Positions 18,211-25,852 of a DNA stretch of 64,000 nucleotides are shown in pieces. Position numbers and translations under genes: made by a program. Source of the DNA: Flavobacterium sp. ACN2 (GTDB taxonomy: Bacteria > Bacteroidota > Bacteroidia > Flavobacteriales > Flavobacteriaceae); the NCBI RefSeq assembly GCF_002303885.1, contig NZ_MRCM01000005.1, positions 248,001 through 312,000 on the forward strand, read 5' to 3'. How positions within the stretch are numbered: position 1 is the stretch's first letter; each line of letters opens with the position of its first letter. The notes under the pieces are model-generated. The model made no database searches and was not told the DNA's origin. It saw nothing but the letters and a program-made list of their open reading frames with translations.

Positions 18211-18442
18211 CAAAATTAGTTATCGCTTTGATCTGCAGGTCAAAAAGCAAATGTACAAAACTAGTTTATGTACCAAGTGCGGAAAACCGTAAGACGGATT
18301 TTATTCCGGGAAGTATAGATGAGAATCTTACTGTTCTACGCACTTCACTTCCCAAACAAAATTTGGTATTGCCATTTAAAACCAACCTGGAAAAAGATTT
18401 CGGGCAGCAATACCCATGTCCAATTTTTTAAAAATTAAAATC
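18211..18442 (+). ncRNA. structured leader RNA (copy 1), pseudoknot candidate
   Basis: No gene fits here. The region aligns along its length with 25853-26073, and the pairings are kept. They are: a palindromic CTGCAG segment (18231-18242); hairpin CGGA (18295-18298)/TCCG (18305-18308); helix GTAAGA (18289-18294)/TCTTAC (18326-18331); helix GGGAAGT (18308-18314)/ACTTCCC (18347-18353), which interleaves with the previous one as in an H-type pseudoknot; hairpin TTGGT/ACCAA (about 18363-18384); and hairpin CCTGG/TCGGG (about 18386-18404). A conserved ATGTC.AATTT follows. It could be a riboswitch-like leader or a self-standing RNA. Confidence 0.6.
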
Positions 18443-18628
18443 ATGAAAAAATTAATTGTTATGGGTGCGTTTGCACTATTGAGTATTACATTATTTTCTT
18501 GCTCTGCTGATGAACTAGAAGCAACTAAAGATAAAACTGAAGTACAAAAAGAGTCTATTCCGTCACAAGCGAATATTGGTCCAGATGATGATCCGATCAC
18601 GGTTCCGCCGCCACCAAAAAAACCATAA
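18443..18628 (+). CDS. small lipoprotein of the TPR-kinase module (copy 1)
   Basis: 61 aa from the ATG at 18443 (MKKLIVMGAFALLS). An in-frame ATG at 18416 would add nine residues but spoils the signal peptide, and in copy 2 the matching ATG opens only a 4-codon frame. The lipobox is TLFSCSAD with the lipidated Cys near residue 20. The mature ~40 residues are acidic, low in complexity and end in a proline/lysine tail. It lies between the leader RNA and the TPR kinase in both module copies, so it may be the ligand, a modulator or a surface partner of the kinase sensor domain. Confidence 0.7.
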   Translation: MKKLIVMGAFALLSITLFSCSADELEATKDKTEVQKESIPSQANIGPDDDPITVPPPPKKP

Positions 18629-18664
18629 TTTAAAAAGTTGTAATTTGTAATAAATTACTATTTT

Positions 18665-18703
18665 AGGGGAAAGTAACTTTTATGCTACGATCCCCTTTTT
18701 TTT
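18665..18703 (+). terminator. terminator-like hairpin over the kinase start codon (copy 1)
   Basis: AGGGGA (18665-18670) pairs with TCCCCT (18691-18696), with an inner GTA/TAC pair across a 2x2 internal loop; eight T residues follow (18696-18703). The kinase ATG at 18682 lies in the loop. The T-run encodes Phe-Phe of the signal peptide. The same structure with a compensated base pair occurs in copy 2. Confidence 0.6.
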
Positions 18704-20391
18704 GTTTGCTAATTGTTCTATTTTTCCTTTCCTGTAAAGAGAAAACAGTTGTTTCGCCTAAGCCTGATCCTACTCGGGTAGAAGCTTATAAACATCGAGA
18801 TGAAGGTATTTTAAATCTTCAGAACAAAAACTACAATAATGCTTTTTACAATTTCAATAAATCGAAAATAATATTAGAAAGCTCTAAAGACAGTACCAAT
18901 ATTGTCTACAATCTGATTCAGATGGCTGCGATCCAGCAGATAAACGGCGATTTTTACGGAAGCAAAGAAACTTTGACCGAGGCTCTTCCTTATATTAAAA
19001 AGAAAGATATTTATAGCGTTTCGATTAACAACTTCTTCGGAATCGCCGATAAAGAACTTTCTTTATACGAAGATGCCATTTACTATTACAATAAAGCTTT
19101 ACAAGATTCTGAAAATGAAGTTTTAAAACAATCACCTTTAAATAACATTGCTGTTATTTACATTGAGCAGAAAAAATACGACAAGGCCATTCAAATTTTA
19201 GAACCTATACTTGCCAAAGATATTTTCCCGAAAGACGAATACATCATAAAAAAAGCTCGAATTTTAGATAATTTGGGATTTGCTTATTCAAAAAACGGAA
19301 TGCCAGAAAAAGGACTTCCGCTTATGACAAAAGGATTAGCGTTACGAAACCAAATTGATGATTTTTACGGCAGTATTGGCAGTAATTTACATTTGGCAGA
19401 ATACTATTCTTCGAGCAATCCAAAAAAATCGAATCAATATGCACTTGAAGCTTACAAAACCGCTACAAAACTTCGCAGTATTGATGAACGTTTAAAAGCA
19501 TTATCTTTTTTGATCTCCAATGATTCTGAAACCCAAAACACGGGATATGCAAAAAAATTCGTTTTCTTAAATGACAGCATCATTACCATTCGAAATAATT
19601 ATAAAAACAAGTTTGCTAAAATTAAATACGATTCTAAAAAAGAAAAAGACGAAAATCAGAAACTGCGATTAGAGAAAGCAGAGAATTTACTTGCGTTGCA
19701 AAAAGCGCAATACCAAAAGATATTGTTTATAATTGGTATTACATCGCTTTTTCTTTTATTGGTTTATTTGAGGAAATATTACCAGAACCGAAATCGAATT
19801 GAAAAAATAGAAACGGCTTATAATACCGAAACCCGAATTGCGAAAGATATTCATGATGAGCTGGCAAATGACGTTTTCAATGCCATCGCTTTTACTCAGA
19901 CACAGCCTTTAGAAAATGAAAGCATAAAAGAAACTTTGGTTCAAAAACTAGATACGATCTATTCAAGAGTTAGAGGAATTTCTAGGGAAAATAATGATAT
20001 CGATACAGGCATAAATTATGCGAAGAATTTAAAAGAAATGCTTTCGACTTATAACAGCACTCAAACAAACGTTATTATAAATGGTGTCGATAAAATAAAT
20101 TGGGATTCGGTTGAGGATTTAAAAAAGATTGCCATTCAGCGAGTTTTGCATGAATTAATGGTTAATATGAAAAAGCATAGCGAAGCTTCTGTTGTATCCA
20201 TAAAATTTAATTCCAATTCCAATTCGCTCTTCATTGACTACAGCGATATTGGCAAAGGCTGCGAAAAATCAAAAATTATAAAAAATGGTCTGCAAAATAT
20301 GGAAAACCGTATTTTGGCCTTAAAAGGAACTATTACTTTTGACACTGAACCGAATAAAGGTTTCAAAGTAAAAATAACAATGCCTAAATAA
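18682..20391 (+). CDS. TPR-containing sensor histidine kinase (copy 1)
   Basis: 569 aa. It has a lipoprotein-type signal (LFFLSCKEK), then about 300 residues of TPR helices (FNKSKIILESSKDSTNIVYN, YEDAIYYYNKALQDSENE), a coiled coil and one membrane helix near residues 346-364. The cytoplasmic kinase has a HisKA_3-type DHp (IHDELAND, His near 390), an N box (LHELMVNMKKHSEA), and a G2-like IKNGLQNMENRI. The TPR part should face the periplasm. The response regulator follows after 6 nt. Its start codon is buried in a terminator-like hairpin, so its expression is probably held below that of the upstream lipoprotein. Confidence 0.88.
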   Translation: MLRSPFFCLLIVLFFLSCKEKTVVSPKPDPTRVEAYKHRDEGILNLQNKNYNNAFYNFNKSKIILESSKDSTNIVYNLIQMAAIQQINGDFYGSKETLTEALPYIKKKDIYSVSINNFFGIADKELSLYEDAIYYYNKALQDSENEVLKQSPLNNIAVIYIEQKKYDKAIQILEPILAKDIFPKDEYIIKKARILDNLGFAYSKNGMPEKGLPLMTKGLALRNQIDDFYGSIGSNLHLAEYYSSSNPKKSNQYALEAYKTATKLRSIDERLKALSFLISNDSETQNTGYAKKFVFLNDSIITIRNNYKNKFAKIKYDSKKEKDENQKLRLEKAENLLALQKAQYQKILFIIGITSLFLLLVYLRKYYQNRNRIEKIETAYNTETRIAKDIHDELANDVFNAIAFTQTQPLENESIKETLVQKLDTIYSRVRGISRENNDIDTGINYAKNLKEMLSTYNSTQTNVIINGVDKINWDSVEDLKKIAIQRVLHELMVNMKKHSEASVVSIKFNSNSNSLFIDYSDIGKGCEKSKIIKNGLQNMENRILALKGTITFDTEPNKGFKVKITMPK

Positions 20392-20397
20392 GAGCCT

Positions 20398-21066
20398 ATG
20401 TTTAAAAAAGTAATTATTGCCGAAGATTTTGAAGAATTCAATTTAGCCGTAAAACAAACTTTGAGCGACCTCAACATTACCAATTTTCAGCATGCAAAAT
20501 ATTGTGATGATGCCTTTCTAAAAATAAGAAAAGCCATTCAGGACAATGAACCGTTTGATTTATTGATTAGTGATCTTTCGTTTAAAAAAGACCATCGTGA
20601 AGTAAAAATTGGAAGTGGCGACGAATTAATTCAAAAAGTTCGCGAATTGCAACCCAATATTAAAATTATAGCCTATTCGGTTGAAGATAAAAATGTTCGT
20701 ATAAAATCACTTTTTGAAGATTCTGACATTAATGCCTTTGTGCTAAAAGGCAGAAACAGTATTGAAGATCTCAGAAAAGCTCTTTCAATCATTTCAACTT
20801 CTGATCAAAAATTTATTTCTCCGGAAATAGCTTCTGCATTACAGGAAAAAGGCAATTACGAAATAGACGATGTCGATATTAAAATTTTAAAGTATTTGTC
20901 TGCTGGAACATCTCAGGATGACATTATCGAAATTTTTAAAACCAGCGACATTAAACCAAATAGCAAAAGTGCGATGGAAAAAAGGTTATCAAAACTAAAA
21001 GATTTTTTCAAGGCAAATAATACCGTTCATTTGGTTTCAATCACAAAAGATATGGGAATTATTTAA
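20398..21066 (+). CDS. response regulator with C-terminal HTH, partner of copy-1 TPR kinase
   Basis: 222 aa. A receiver domain spans residues 1-125, with the acidic pair EDFEEF, phosphoacceptor Asp near residue 59 (LLISDLSF), and a switch serine (IAYSVED). A LuxR/NarL-like helix-turn-helix at about 155-215 carries ILKYLSAGTSQDDI and AMEKRLSKLKDFF. It is the DNA-binding output of the kinase 6 nt upstream. Copy 2 of the module has no such gene, so this regulator may serve both kinases. Confidence 0.85.
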   Translation: MFKKVIIAEDFEEFNLAVKQTLSDLNITNFQHAKYCDDAFLKIRKAIQDNEPFDLLISDLSFKKDHREVKIGSGDELIQKVRELQPNIKIIAYSVEDKNVRIKSLFEDSDINAFVLKGRNSIEDLRKALSIISTSDQKFISPEIASALQEKGNYEIDDVDIKILKYLSAGTSQDDIIEIFKTSDIKPNSKSAMEKRLSKLKDFFKANNTVHLVSITKDMGII

Positions 21067-21085
21067 ATTCCTTTTTACTCCATTT

Positions 21086-21113
21086 TAAAAGCTCCTTCGA
21101 GAGCTTTTTTTAT
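21086..21113 (+). terminator. intrinsic terminator after response regulator
   Basis: AAAAGCTC / GAGCTTTT with a 6-8 nt loop and a T-run. Confidence 0.75.
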
Positions 21114-21138
21114 TCTTTCTTCTAAAAATTTATGAATT

Positions 21139-21210
21139 ATGGATTTCCGTAAAATACTGGTTTTGATTGGTTTTACTTTTGGATTATTAATCAATTTAAT
21201 AATTAATTAA
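21139..21210 (+). CDS. possible 23-aa single-helix membrane peptide
   Basis: ATG at 21139 opens a 23-codon frame, MDFRKILVLIGFTFG... ending in LIIN, with one hydrophobic helix after a short charged start. It ends 11 nt before the next gene. Coding is suggested only by the hydrophobic pattern and its position at the head of a small-gene cluster; it could be chance. Confidence 0.25.
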   Translation: MDFRKILVLIGFTFGLLINLIIN

Positions 21211-21221
21211 ACCCAAAAATT

Positions 21222-21455
21222 ATGGAATATAAAGTAGTCCCATTCGTTGCTTCAATCGATCCTAAAAAAGGAACTTCAAATCATGTTGCTGAACAACTTG
21301 AAAACTTAATAAAAAATTTCACAAATCAAGGTTGGGAATATGTGCGTTTAGAGAGCGTATCAACATTCGTTCATCCAGAAAGTGGATGTTTTGGAATTGG
21401 AGCCAAACCAGGCTATACGACAAATAGCCAAATGGTTGTTTTTCAGAAAAAATGA
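21222..21455 (+). CDS. small protein, DUF4177-like
   Basis: 77 aa, starting MEYKVVPFVASIDPKKG, with a central helix (AEQLENLIKNFTNQGWEYVR) and a closing strand (QMVVFQKK). The pattern YKVV ... GWE-YV ... VVF is that of DUF4177-type small alpha/beta proteins of unknown function. It carries an extra glycine-rich insert with one cysteine (SGCFGIG). Its stop overlaps the start of the YidD-like gene (ATGA), so the two are translationally coupled. Confidence 0.6.
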   Translation: MEYKVVPFVASIDPKKGTSNHVAEQLENLIKNFTNQGWEYVRLESVSTFVHPESGCFGIGAKPGYTTNSQMVVFQKK

Positions 21456-21772
21456 AATATTTCATCCTATTAATTATTCGATTGTATTGGATTTTAATTC
21501 CTCAATCTAAAAGAAGAAAATGCATTTTTAAAAAATCCTGCTCAAATTATGTTTTTGAAATAACTCAAAAAGAAGGATTTATAAAAGGTTTAAAAGCATT
21601 TCAATTTCGATATAAAAACTGCAGAGGAAATTTTTCAATTTTTCAAAATCCAATTGATAACGAAATCCAGATGATTCTTCCTTCTCAACTAGTAATTGGC
21701 AAAGAGGAAATTGCTGATAGATTAATTAAATCCCGTATAAGTACTCATTATCAAAAACTTAATTCTAACTAG
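21452..21772 (+). CDS. YidD-like membrane protein insertion factor homologue
   Basis: 106 aa. It contains a YidD-type core: a hydrophobic amphipathic start (LLIIRLYWILIPQSKRRKC), KKSCSNYVFEITQKEGFIKG and a third cysteine (YKNCRGNF). It differs from canonical YidD by lacking the PxCR(F/Y) block in its usual form and by the long charged tail. YidD proteins assist YidC-dependent insertion. This looks like a diverged paralogue, not the housekeeping copy. It overlaps the previous gene by 4 nt. Confidence 0.6.
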   Translation: MKYFILLIIRLYWILIPQSKRRKCIFKKSCSNYVFEITQKEGFIKGLKAFQFRYKNCRGNFSIFQNPIDNEIQMILPSQLVIGKEEIADRLIKSRISTHYQKLNSN

Positions 21773-21822
21773 ATTTATCGCTACCAAATACGCTTTTAAC
21801 TCTAACCAAAACCCCATCGCCT

Positions 21823-22236
21823 ATGCAAAAAAACTACTTCATCTTACTTTTAATATTTGCTTTTTATTCCTGCAAAAAAGCTAGCGCTCCACCTCCATTA
21901 CCGCAAGTAAATTCATTTTACAAAAGCGCTATTAGCGCTGACGACCGCAAAACTATTACAGCAGAAGAAGCCAAAACATATCATGTAAATCCTGTATATA
22001 AATACGAGTACAGAACTGGGCATCCAGGACATTATAAGTACAATTATCATGTAAAGGGAATAAACATGCTAGGTGATTCGGTTTTTGGAAACATTAATAC
22101 AGAAGGAAAATACGGCGCAGGGATTTTAATAACAGATAGCATTCCAGAATTAGAAATTAATACCGAATGGGTTTCTCACGGAAAACTAAAAGCTATTGAC
22201 AAAAAAGGAAACGAATATAATCTAGTCGTTAAATAA
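21823..22236 (+). CDS. hypothetical lipoprotein, 137 aa
   Basis: Lipoprotein signal FAFYSCKKAS with Cys near residue 16. The mature region contains KYEYRTGHPGHYKYNYHVKG (Tyr/His rich, repeated aromatic residues) and then DSVFGNINTEGKYGAGI, suggesting a small beta protein. No function is recognised. It is followed 10 nt later by another exported small protein, so the two are likely co-transcribed. Confidence 0.65.
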   Translation: MQKNYFILLLIFAFYSCKKASAPPPLPQVNSFYKSAISADDRKTITAEEAKTYHVNPVYKYEYRTGHPGHYKYNYHVKGINMLGDSVFGNINTEGKYGAGILITDSIPELEINTEWVSHGKLKAIDKKGNEYNLVVK

Positions 22237-22246
22237 AAACAAACTA

Positions 22247-22456
22247 ATGAAATATACTTTACTCTTGCTTTTTATTTTTTGCACTTCTTTTCATCCTGTA
22301 GAAGACAACGTCTTTATCTGCGGGCCTACTGGGGCTAAAAAATATCATTATAATGAAAATTGTCGTGGCTTAAGTTCTTGTAGTCACGGTACAGTAAAAA
22401 CTTCTCTAAAACAGGCTAAAGGTTTAGGCTTGACACTTTGCGGATGGGAAGATTAA
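22247..22456 (+). CDS. small exported cysteine-containing protein, 69 aa
   Basis: Signal peptide (MKYTLLLLFIFCTSF) followed by a compact domain with four cysteines: FICGPTGAKKYHYNENC, LSSCSHG, and a C-terminal LTLCGWED. The YHxxxxCRGL pattern resembles small secreted or nuclease-associated modules common in Bacteroidota, but the function is unknown. It lies 10 nt after the lipoprotein gene. Confidence 0.6.
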   Translation: MKYTLLLLFIFCTSFHPVEDNVFICGPTGAKKYHYNENCRGLSSCSHGTVKTSLKQAKGLGLTLCGWED

Positions 22457-22667
22457 AGATCTTCCCATTTTAATATTTAATCATTTGATAATAATGCCTT
22501 TACAATAATTTCACATTAGTTTTTTTAATTTGATATAAAACTAATCGTCATGAAATTATTCAATCTAAATTTTCTAGTTTCTTTCAAAGAATGGCTTTTC
22601 TTAAGAGCTATGCAATCTTCTTTCCTACATTAATAAATAGTTTATAAATAAAGGAAAGTACGATTGA

Positions 22668-24020
22668 ATGAATAAAATTGAAAGCTCATTTCTGAACAAA
22701 AACCAATTTGGTAAAGATTTCTTGTGGGGTGTATCAACTGCCGCTTTCCAAATTGAAGGTGCGCATGATTCTGACGGAAAAGGTTCTTCTATCTGGGATG
22801 TTTTTACTTCTCAAAAAGGGAAAATTAAAAACGGTCATCATGCCATAACTGCTTGCGATTTCTACAACAATTATCAGGACGATATTGGTCTCATTAAAGA
22901 ATTAAATATTCCTAATTTTAGATTTTCTATCAGCTGGCCGAGAATTATGCCTACAGGCGTTCACCCAATTAATCAAGCAGGAATCGATTATTACAACAAA
23001 ATAATAGATTCGCTGCTAGCTTCTGGAATCGAACCTTGGATAACACTTTATCACTGGGATTTACCACACGATCTAGAAGTAAAAGGAGGTTGGACAAACC
23101 GAGAGTCTGTTTCTTGGTTTAAAGATTATGTTGAAGTCTGCGTACAGTATTTTGGCGATCGTGTTAAAAATTGGATGGTAATCAATGAACCTTCTGTCTT
23201 TACAGGCGCAGGTTATTTTTTAGGCATTCACGCGCCAGGTAAAAAAGGAATTACAAATTACCTAAAAGCCATGCATCATGTTACTTTAGCAACTGCTGCT
23301 GGAGCCAAAATAATTCGAGAACGAATTTCGAATGCGAATATCGGAACCACTTTTTCGTGCACGCATATTGAACCTGCTACAGAAAGCTCAAAAGATGTCG
23401 AAGCCGCAAAACGTGTCGATACTTTATTAAACCGAACTTTTATAGAGCCCATTTTAGGATTAGGTTATCCGCAGAAAGATCTTCCGGTTCTTAAGAAACT
23501 CAATAATTACATTTTAGAAGACGATTTAAAGAATCTCGATTTCGATTTCGATTTCATTGGTTTGCAATGTTATACTCGTGAAGTGGTAAAATCGTCCATG
23601 TTGATTCCGTATATCGGTGCAGAATTAGTAAGTGCCGAAAAGCGAAATGTAATTGCTACCGATATGGGTTGGGAAGTTTATCCGCCAGCAATGTATCATA
23701 TTCTCAAAAAGTTTAATGAATATGACGGAATCAGAAAAATCATTGTAACTGAAAACGGCGCTGCTTTTCCTGACACCGTTCAAAACGGAAAAGTGCACGA
23801 TATAAAACGAACTCATTTTATTCAGGACAATTTAGAACAGATTTTAAAAGCGAAACAAGACGGCTTAAATGTCGATGGCTATTTTGTCTGGACTCTAACC
23901 GATAATTTTGAATGGGCCGAAGGTTACAATGCCCGATTCGGATTAATTCACGTTGATTTTAAAACACAAAAAAGAACGATAAAAAACTCTGGATTGTGGT
24001 TTAAGGATTTTTTATCTTGA
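22668..24020 (+). CDS. family 1 beta-glucosidase
   Basis: 450 aa, normal GH1 length. The N-terminal DFLWGVSTAAFQIEGA is typical of the family. The acid/base motif is MVINEPSVF and the nucleophile motif is IIVTENGAAF. The C-terminal WTLTDNFEWAEGYNARFGL is the aglycone/phosphate-region block of beta-glucosidases. There is no signal peptide, so it hydrolyses imported beta-glucosides in the cytoplasm. It is monocistronic, with a repeat-type palindrome behind it. Confidence 0.94.
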   Translation: MNKIESSFLNKNQFGKDFLWGVSTAAFQIEGAHDSDGKGSSIWDVFTSQKGKIKNGHHAITACDFYNNYQDDIGLIKELNIPNFRFSISWPRIMPTGVHPINQAGIDYYNKIIDSLLASGIEPWITLYHWDLPHDLEVKGGWTNRESVSWFKDYVEVCVQYFGDRVKNWMVINEPSVFTGAGYFLGIHAPGKKGITNYLKAMHHVTLATAAGAKIIRERISNANIGTTFSCTHIEPATESSKDVEAAKRVDTLLNRTFIEPILGLGYPQKDLPVLKKLNNYILEDDLKNLDFDFDFIGLQCYTREVVKSSMLIPYIGAELVSAEKRNVIATDMGWEVYPPAMYHILKKFNEYDGIRKIIVTENGAAFPDTVQNGKVHDIKRTHFIQDNLEQILKAKQDGLNVDGYFVWTLTDNFEWAEGYNARFGLIHVDFKTQKRTIKNSGLWFKDFLS

Positions 24021-24029
24021 TTTTTTTTA

Positions 24030-24122
24030 ACCGCAAAGCACGCAAAGAATAAACGCAAAGTTCGCAAAGCTATTTAAAGATAGAGCTTTGCGAACTTTGC
24101 GTTTATCTATATGCTCTTTGCT
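24030..24122. repeat. CGCAAAG-type palindromic intergenic repeat
   Basis: ATAAACGCAAAGTTCGCAAA (from about 24048) is mirrored by TTTGCGAACTTTGCGTTTAT near 24087-24106, preceded by two more CGCAAAG units. It is a perfect inverted repeat of 20 or more bp between convergent genes and may also terminate transcription. Confidence 0.75.
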
Positions 24123-24147
24123 TTAAAAAAACTAGACCCAAATAGTA

Positions 24148-24510
24148 TTAAGACTTATATTTATAATTCTGTTTTAAGATTCCAACATGGATTTTCCCAT
24201 TAGGTTTTAAATTAGTTATAATCCTAATAAATTTCTCCTCGGGATATTTTACATCAAAACTAAAGGTTGTATCTTTTACTTTAACTTGAAGTAAATGTTT
24301 TCCTTCACCAGAAACTGACAGTCCAACTGTTTCGTAAGTTGGTAATGCTTCTGTAGCTTTTAAATTAATGTCTTGAACTTTTTCTTTATCTATATACACT
24401 TCTAGTTTTATATTGTCCAATTTCATATTGGTTGGCTGTTCAAATGAGACAACATATTTTTTACAGCTGACGGTGCATAAAACGATTAGGAGAAATAGAA
24501 GCTTTTTCAT
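24148..24510 (-). CDS. hypothetical lipoprotein, 120 aa
   Basis: Lipoprotein signal LCTVSCKKYV with Cys near residue 16. The mature ~100 residues have alternating hydrophobic strands (LDNIKLEVYIDKEKVQDINL, KHLLQVKVKDTTFSFDVKY) suggesting one immunoglobulin-like or beta-sandwich domain. No function is recognised. It is monocistronic. Confidence 0.65.
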   Translation of the reverse strand: MKKLLFLLIVLCTVSCKKYVVSFEQPTNMKLDNIKLEVYIDKEKVQDINLKATEALPTYETVGLSVSGEGKHLLQVKVKDTTFSFDVKYPEEKFIRIITNLKPNGKIHVGILKQNYKYKS

Positions 24511-24874
24511 AAAATGATGTTTTTGTAACTGATACTGGTAGATTCGAAATCTATTTTAATTTTATAAATATAGATAATTTTATTGCAATTCGGCTGCTCG
24601 AAAAAGCGACTTTTTCTGTCTTGTAAATGGAAAATAAGTGGGTTTCAAATTATCGAAAAAAAACACATTTTTTAGGCAAAAAAAGCGCTATTTCATTGAT
24701 TTTTATTAGGTTTAAAGTTTTTTTTTTCTTATCTTTATAGTGTAAATAACAGTAAATATATGCCGAAAAACGTACTTTTTAACTACCCAAATCACACCTC
24801 AAAAAATTATTCTTTTTATCGCTTCACGCATTTTATTTTTCAAAATGCAGTCAAAAATCAGTTAGAATTTATTT
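24511..24874. other. AT-rich intergenic region
   Basis: About 360 nt. It includes T-runs and a TTATCTTTATAG segment near 24728 that resembles a promoter -7 element. A 61-codon plus-strand frame starts at 24760, but it runs into the antisense of the next gene and has no recognisable domain. Confidence 0.4.
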
Positions 24875-25504
24875 CTATTCTTTTTTCTTCACCAAGTTTA
24901 CACACGCAGACGATACAAGTACGACTGCACCAACTGCAACCATAATTATTTTTTCTGGTTGTATTTTCTGAACTATTTTTTTAGAAAATTCATCTGCTAA
25001 ATCAAATAAAGAATTTCTCTTTTTAGGAACTTCTTTCGAATCTTCATGTTCATTTTCCACTAAAACTTTTTTCTCTATGCCGCTACTTTCAATTTCAACC
25101 GTTACCTCTTTAACGACACTTTTCATTTGTTTCGCTTCTTCAATTCTACATTTTTCATTGAACTTTTTAAAAGGGCGCGGCTGAAAATCGACTATCACTG
25201 CGGCAAGATTTATCGCATCAATATTTGATGGATCTGTTTCTCCTTTAAAGAAAGTTTCAATAGGCCTAAACTTGTCTTTCTGATCTTTAAACTTATTCTT
25301 TTGAGTATGGTCAAAATCTAAGCACAATAAATTTCTAAAAACATTTAAATCGTCTTGGGTCGGATTATCTTCAAAAATAAGCCAACACAGATCGCGGAGT
25401 TTCCCGCGCGAAGGGCTGTACAGAAAATCAAAGTATTCTCCCTCCTTTTCGATTTCATATTTAATTTTAATTGCCTTTTTATACGCTTCTAATGTATTAT
25501 TCAT
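24875..25504 (-). CDS. hypothetical protein, paralogue of the 16972-18084 product (copy 2)
   Basis: 209 aa from the ATG at 25504 (MNNTLEAYKKAIK). The longer frame from 25546 is rejected because its first 14 codons are a frame-shifted remnant of a gene duplicate (see 25507-25640). Residues 1-130 match copy 1 (LRDLCWLIF, IVDFQPRPFKKF). A charged linker and a C-terminal membrane helix (IIMVAVGAVVLVSSACVNLV) follow; the extra periplasmic domain of copy 1 is missing. Like copy 1, it is divergent from a lipoprotein/TPR-kinase operon. Function unknown. Confidence 0.6.
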   Translation of the reverse strand: MNNTLEAYKKAIKIKYEIEKEGEYFDFLYSPSRGKLRDLCWLIFEDNPTQDDLNVFRNLLCLDFDHTQKNKFKDQKDKFRPIETFFKGETDPSNIDAINLAAVIVDFQPRPFKKFNEKCRIEEAKQMKSVVKEVTVEIESSGIEKKVLVENEHEDSKEVPKKRNSLFDLADEFSKKIVQKIQPEKIIMVAVGAVVLVSSACVNLVKKKE

Positions 25505-25506
25505 CT

Positions 25507-25640
25507 TGCCTTTTTTAGGAAACTTCTTTAGACTCTTTAATTTCATTTTTAACCAAAACTTTCTTCTATGCCTTTATTTTCGACTTCTACTATTAAACCC
25601 TATCCAACACTTTCAATTTTTGTTCCAATTCTATATTATT
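25507..25640 (-). pseudogene. decayed tandem remnant of the copy-2 hypothetical gene
   Basis: The minus strand upstream of the start at 25504 aligns with the 3' half of that same gene. It reads GIEE, then after a shift KKVLVKNEIKESKEVS and a stop, against GIEKKVLVENEHEDSKEVP in the intact gene; the DNA match extends up to about 25640. Frameshifts and a stop make it non-functional. It shows that a tandem copy once existed here. Confidence 0.6.
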
Positions 25641-25766
25641 TATATATTTTTTTTTACTGTTCGCAACCAACTTTTGACGGACTTATTGCATCTATAATAA
25701 TAGAGATTTGTTTAGAATTAAATAACAATTAATTTAAAAAATAGGCCTTCCGATTTTGTTTTATTG

Positions 25767-25810
25767 GGAATTCTCGGGAATCTCAGGAAAACGCAGGAAT
25801 TCCGGGAATC
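25767..25810 (+). promoter_or_regulatory. phased GGAA direct-repeat array (copy 2)
   Basis: Five GGAA units start at 25767, 25777, 25786, 25796 and 25805 (10, 9, 10, 9 nt apart). The last begins 9 nt before the TATCAA box, as in copy 1. Confidence 0.55.
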
Positions 25811-25813
25811 CCT

Positions 25814-25846
25814 TATCAACAGTGATCTAGAAGCGCCTTTACTTTG
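25814..25846 (+). promoter_or_regulatory. promoter of lipoprotein/TPR-kinase operon (copy 2)
   Basis: TATCAA (25814-25819), 19 nt, TTACTTTG (25839-25846): same boxes and same spacing as copy 1. The flanking sequence has diverged, which argues that the boxes are under selection. Confidence 0.55.
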
Positions 25847-25852
25847 CATCAG

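Noticed and set aside
22550-22633. 27-codon frame MKLFNLNFLVSFKEW... before the GH1 gene
   Set aside because: There is no start context, no recognisable feature and no conserved neighbour signal; too weak to list as a gene.
24760-24945. 61-codon plus-strand frame after a TTATCTTTATAG promoter-like segment
   Set aside because: It runs antisense into the 3' end of the 24875-25504 gene, has no domain or signal peptide, and its composition follows the opposite strand's coding.
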